A stretch of DNA of 5,858 bases from Fodinibius sp050117475 (lineage in GTDB: Bacteria; Bacteroidota; Rhodothermia; Balneolales; Balneolaceae). The stretch lies in assembly GCA_050117475.1 (NCBI GenBank), contig JASFMR010000131.1, positions 1 through 5,858 on the forward strand, given 5' to 3'. Below the pieces are notes generated by a model, which saw only the letters and a program-made list of their open reading frames with translations, did not search any database and was not told the DNA's origin. Position numbers and translations under genes: made by a program. Of this stretch, positions 5,157-5,858 are shown one piece after another (positions within the stretch are counted from its first letter, which is position 1; each line of letters starts with the position of its first letter).

Positions 5157-5717
5157 TCAATCCGTCTTTTCCTGCGTCATCATAGAAGAAGGCAGTGTAG
5201 CTACATAGGATTTTAGATTTTGCAGCCCCTCTTCAAAATCATTCCCAACCATCGGATCCATCAGCAAGCCCATATATTTGTTGATGGGTTCGCTGCCCAC
5301 ATCGGTTTCAAAAGCCCAGGTTACTTTTGTGCCACCCACTACGGGTTCAAACCGGTAGTAGCCCGTAGCCTCGCCTTCTTCATTAAAATTCATGTCAGTG
5401 GCGATATATTTATAGGGATAACTTTCTGTAATCGTGAGCGAACCGTTGCCCACCTTGTTGCTCACCCAGTGGTATGAGGCCCCTTCCCCCGAAAGAAATC
5501 CCACGTAGGTAATCTCCATATTGGGATCTCTTCTCTGCCACGGCGACCAATTTTTCCACTTTCTCAAGTCATTAACCTGCTTAAAAACGACCTCGGACGA
5601 GGCGGGAATCACAATAGAGCGTTCCACATGTACTTGTGACGGTAAGAACATTGCGATCCCAAAGAAGAGCACCCCTAGTACGATAAGTCCAATCCCGATG
5701 AATTTTAGTATTTTCAT
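5157..5717 (-). CDS. Membrane-anchored SRPBCC (START-like) protein
   Basis: The 186-residue product has one N-terminal hydrophobic helix (about 4-24, FIGIGLIVLGVLFFGIAMFL), then a SRPBCC/polyketide-cyclase-like fold (about 28-176). The fold shows VERSIVIPASSEVVFKQVNDLRKWKNWSPW (31-60), the typical first strand and helix-grip opening of this family, then GSLTITESYPYKYIATDM, GYYRFEPVVGGTKVTWAFETD (119-139) and a C-terminal helix (about 143-174) that closes the hydrophobic cavity. The anchor lacks a Cys lipobox, so an uncleaved signal anchor is more likely than a lipoprotein. Family members bind hydrophobic ligands; the ligand here is unknown. The family's WSPW.....M motif after the first helix is present. 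AGAGAG precedes the ATG by about 9 bp. It is transcribed toward the stress gene; about 140 bp of upstream region remains in the window. Confidence 0.9.
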   Translation of the reverse strand: MKILKFIGIGLIVLGVLFFGIAMFLPSQVHVERSIVIPASSEVVFKQVNDLRKWKNWSPWQRRDPNMEITYVGFLSGEGASYHWVSNKVGNGSLTITESYPYKYIATDMNFNEEGEATGYYRFEPVVGGTKVTWAFETDVGSEPINKYMGLLMDPMVGNDFEEGLQNLKSYVATLPSSMMTQEKTD

Positions 5718-5792
5718 AGTGCTATCTCTCTTAAAATTAGATGGTTAGCTATTAGGTTAGATAGATTTTTGACGAATGAAAATAGGGGATTT

Positions 5793-5804
5793 CCTTACAT
5801 AAGG
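5793..5804. promoter_or_regulatory. Dyad CCTTA-CA-TAAGG upstream of the SRPBCC gene
   Basis: Two 5-bp arms flank a 2-bp centre about 75 bp before the SRPBCC start. On the minus strand it contains TATGTAAGG, related to the TGTAAG elements at 1635 and 1655. Placement fits an operator, but no promoter could be assigned with confidence. Confidence 0.35.
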
Positions 5805-5858
5805 GTCATTTCATCTTATATTATGTTTCAAACAATCTGCGATCATATTTTGCAACCG

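Overview
The window reads as a chromosomal stretch of a bacterium of moderate GC, probably from the Bacteroidota/Balneolota/Rhodothermota side. That placement is inferred from the weak or missing Shine-Dalgarno sequences at several starts, the AT-rich upstream regions and the gene mix. No phylogenetic marker here settles it.

Layout, left to right. (1) Positions 1-300 hold a tRNA-Leu(UAA) gene on the minus strand with a recognisable promoter. A 29-bp copy of its 3' end plus downstream flank is repeated 114 bp further downstream, next to a hairpin-rich 45-bp insert. (2) A DUF2267 protein gene lies at 428-961 (+) and ends in a strong hairpin terminator. (3) A clear TPP (thiamine pyrophosphate) riboswitch aptamer lies at 1054-1147 on the minus strand. 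It has no thiamine gene downstream: it runs into the same hairpin, which has its better U-tract in the riboswitch direction, and then into the antisense of the DUF2267 gene. (4) An unrecognised 81-residue protein gene (1305-1550, -) and a dodecin gene (1817-2020, +) diverge from a 266-bp spacer. (5) A three-gene minus-strand operon, 3961 to 2032, encodes a degenerate DUF892/YciF-type ferritin-like protein, an intact DUF892 protein that overlaps it by ATGA, and a tandem-domain universal stress protein. (6) A second tandem universal stress protein gene diverges from this operon (4221-5075, +). (7) A membrane-anchored SRPBCC/START-like protein gene (5157-5717, -) converges on it across a shared hairpin.

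Functionally, apart from the tRNA and riboswitch, this is a general-stress neighbourhood: universal stress proteins, YciF-type ferritin-like proteins, a flavin-buffering dodecin, DUF2267 and SRPBCC. Such genes are commonly induced together in stationary phase, oxidative or osmotic stress. Short TGTAAG-containing elements recur in three of the intergenic regions and may reflect shared control. The most unusual items are the orphan TPP riboswitch, the ligand-poor DUF892 partner coupled to an intact one, and the tRNA 3'-end duplication. No CRISPR array, transposase, integrase, toxin-antitoxin pair or phage-defence gene is visible.
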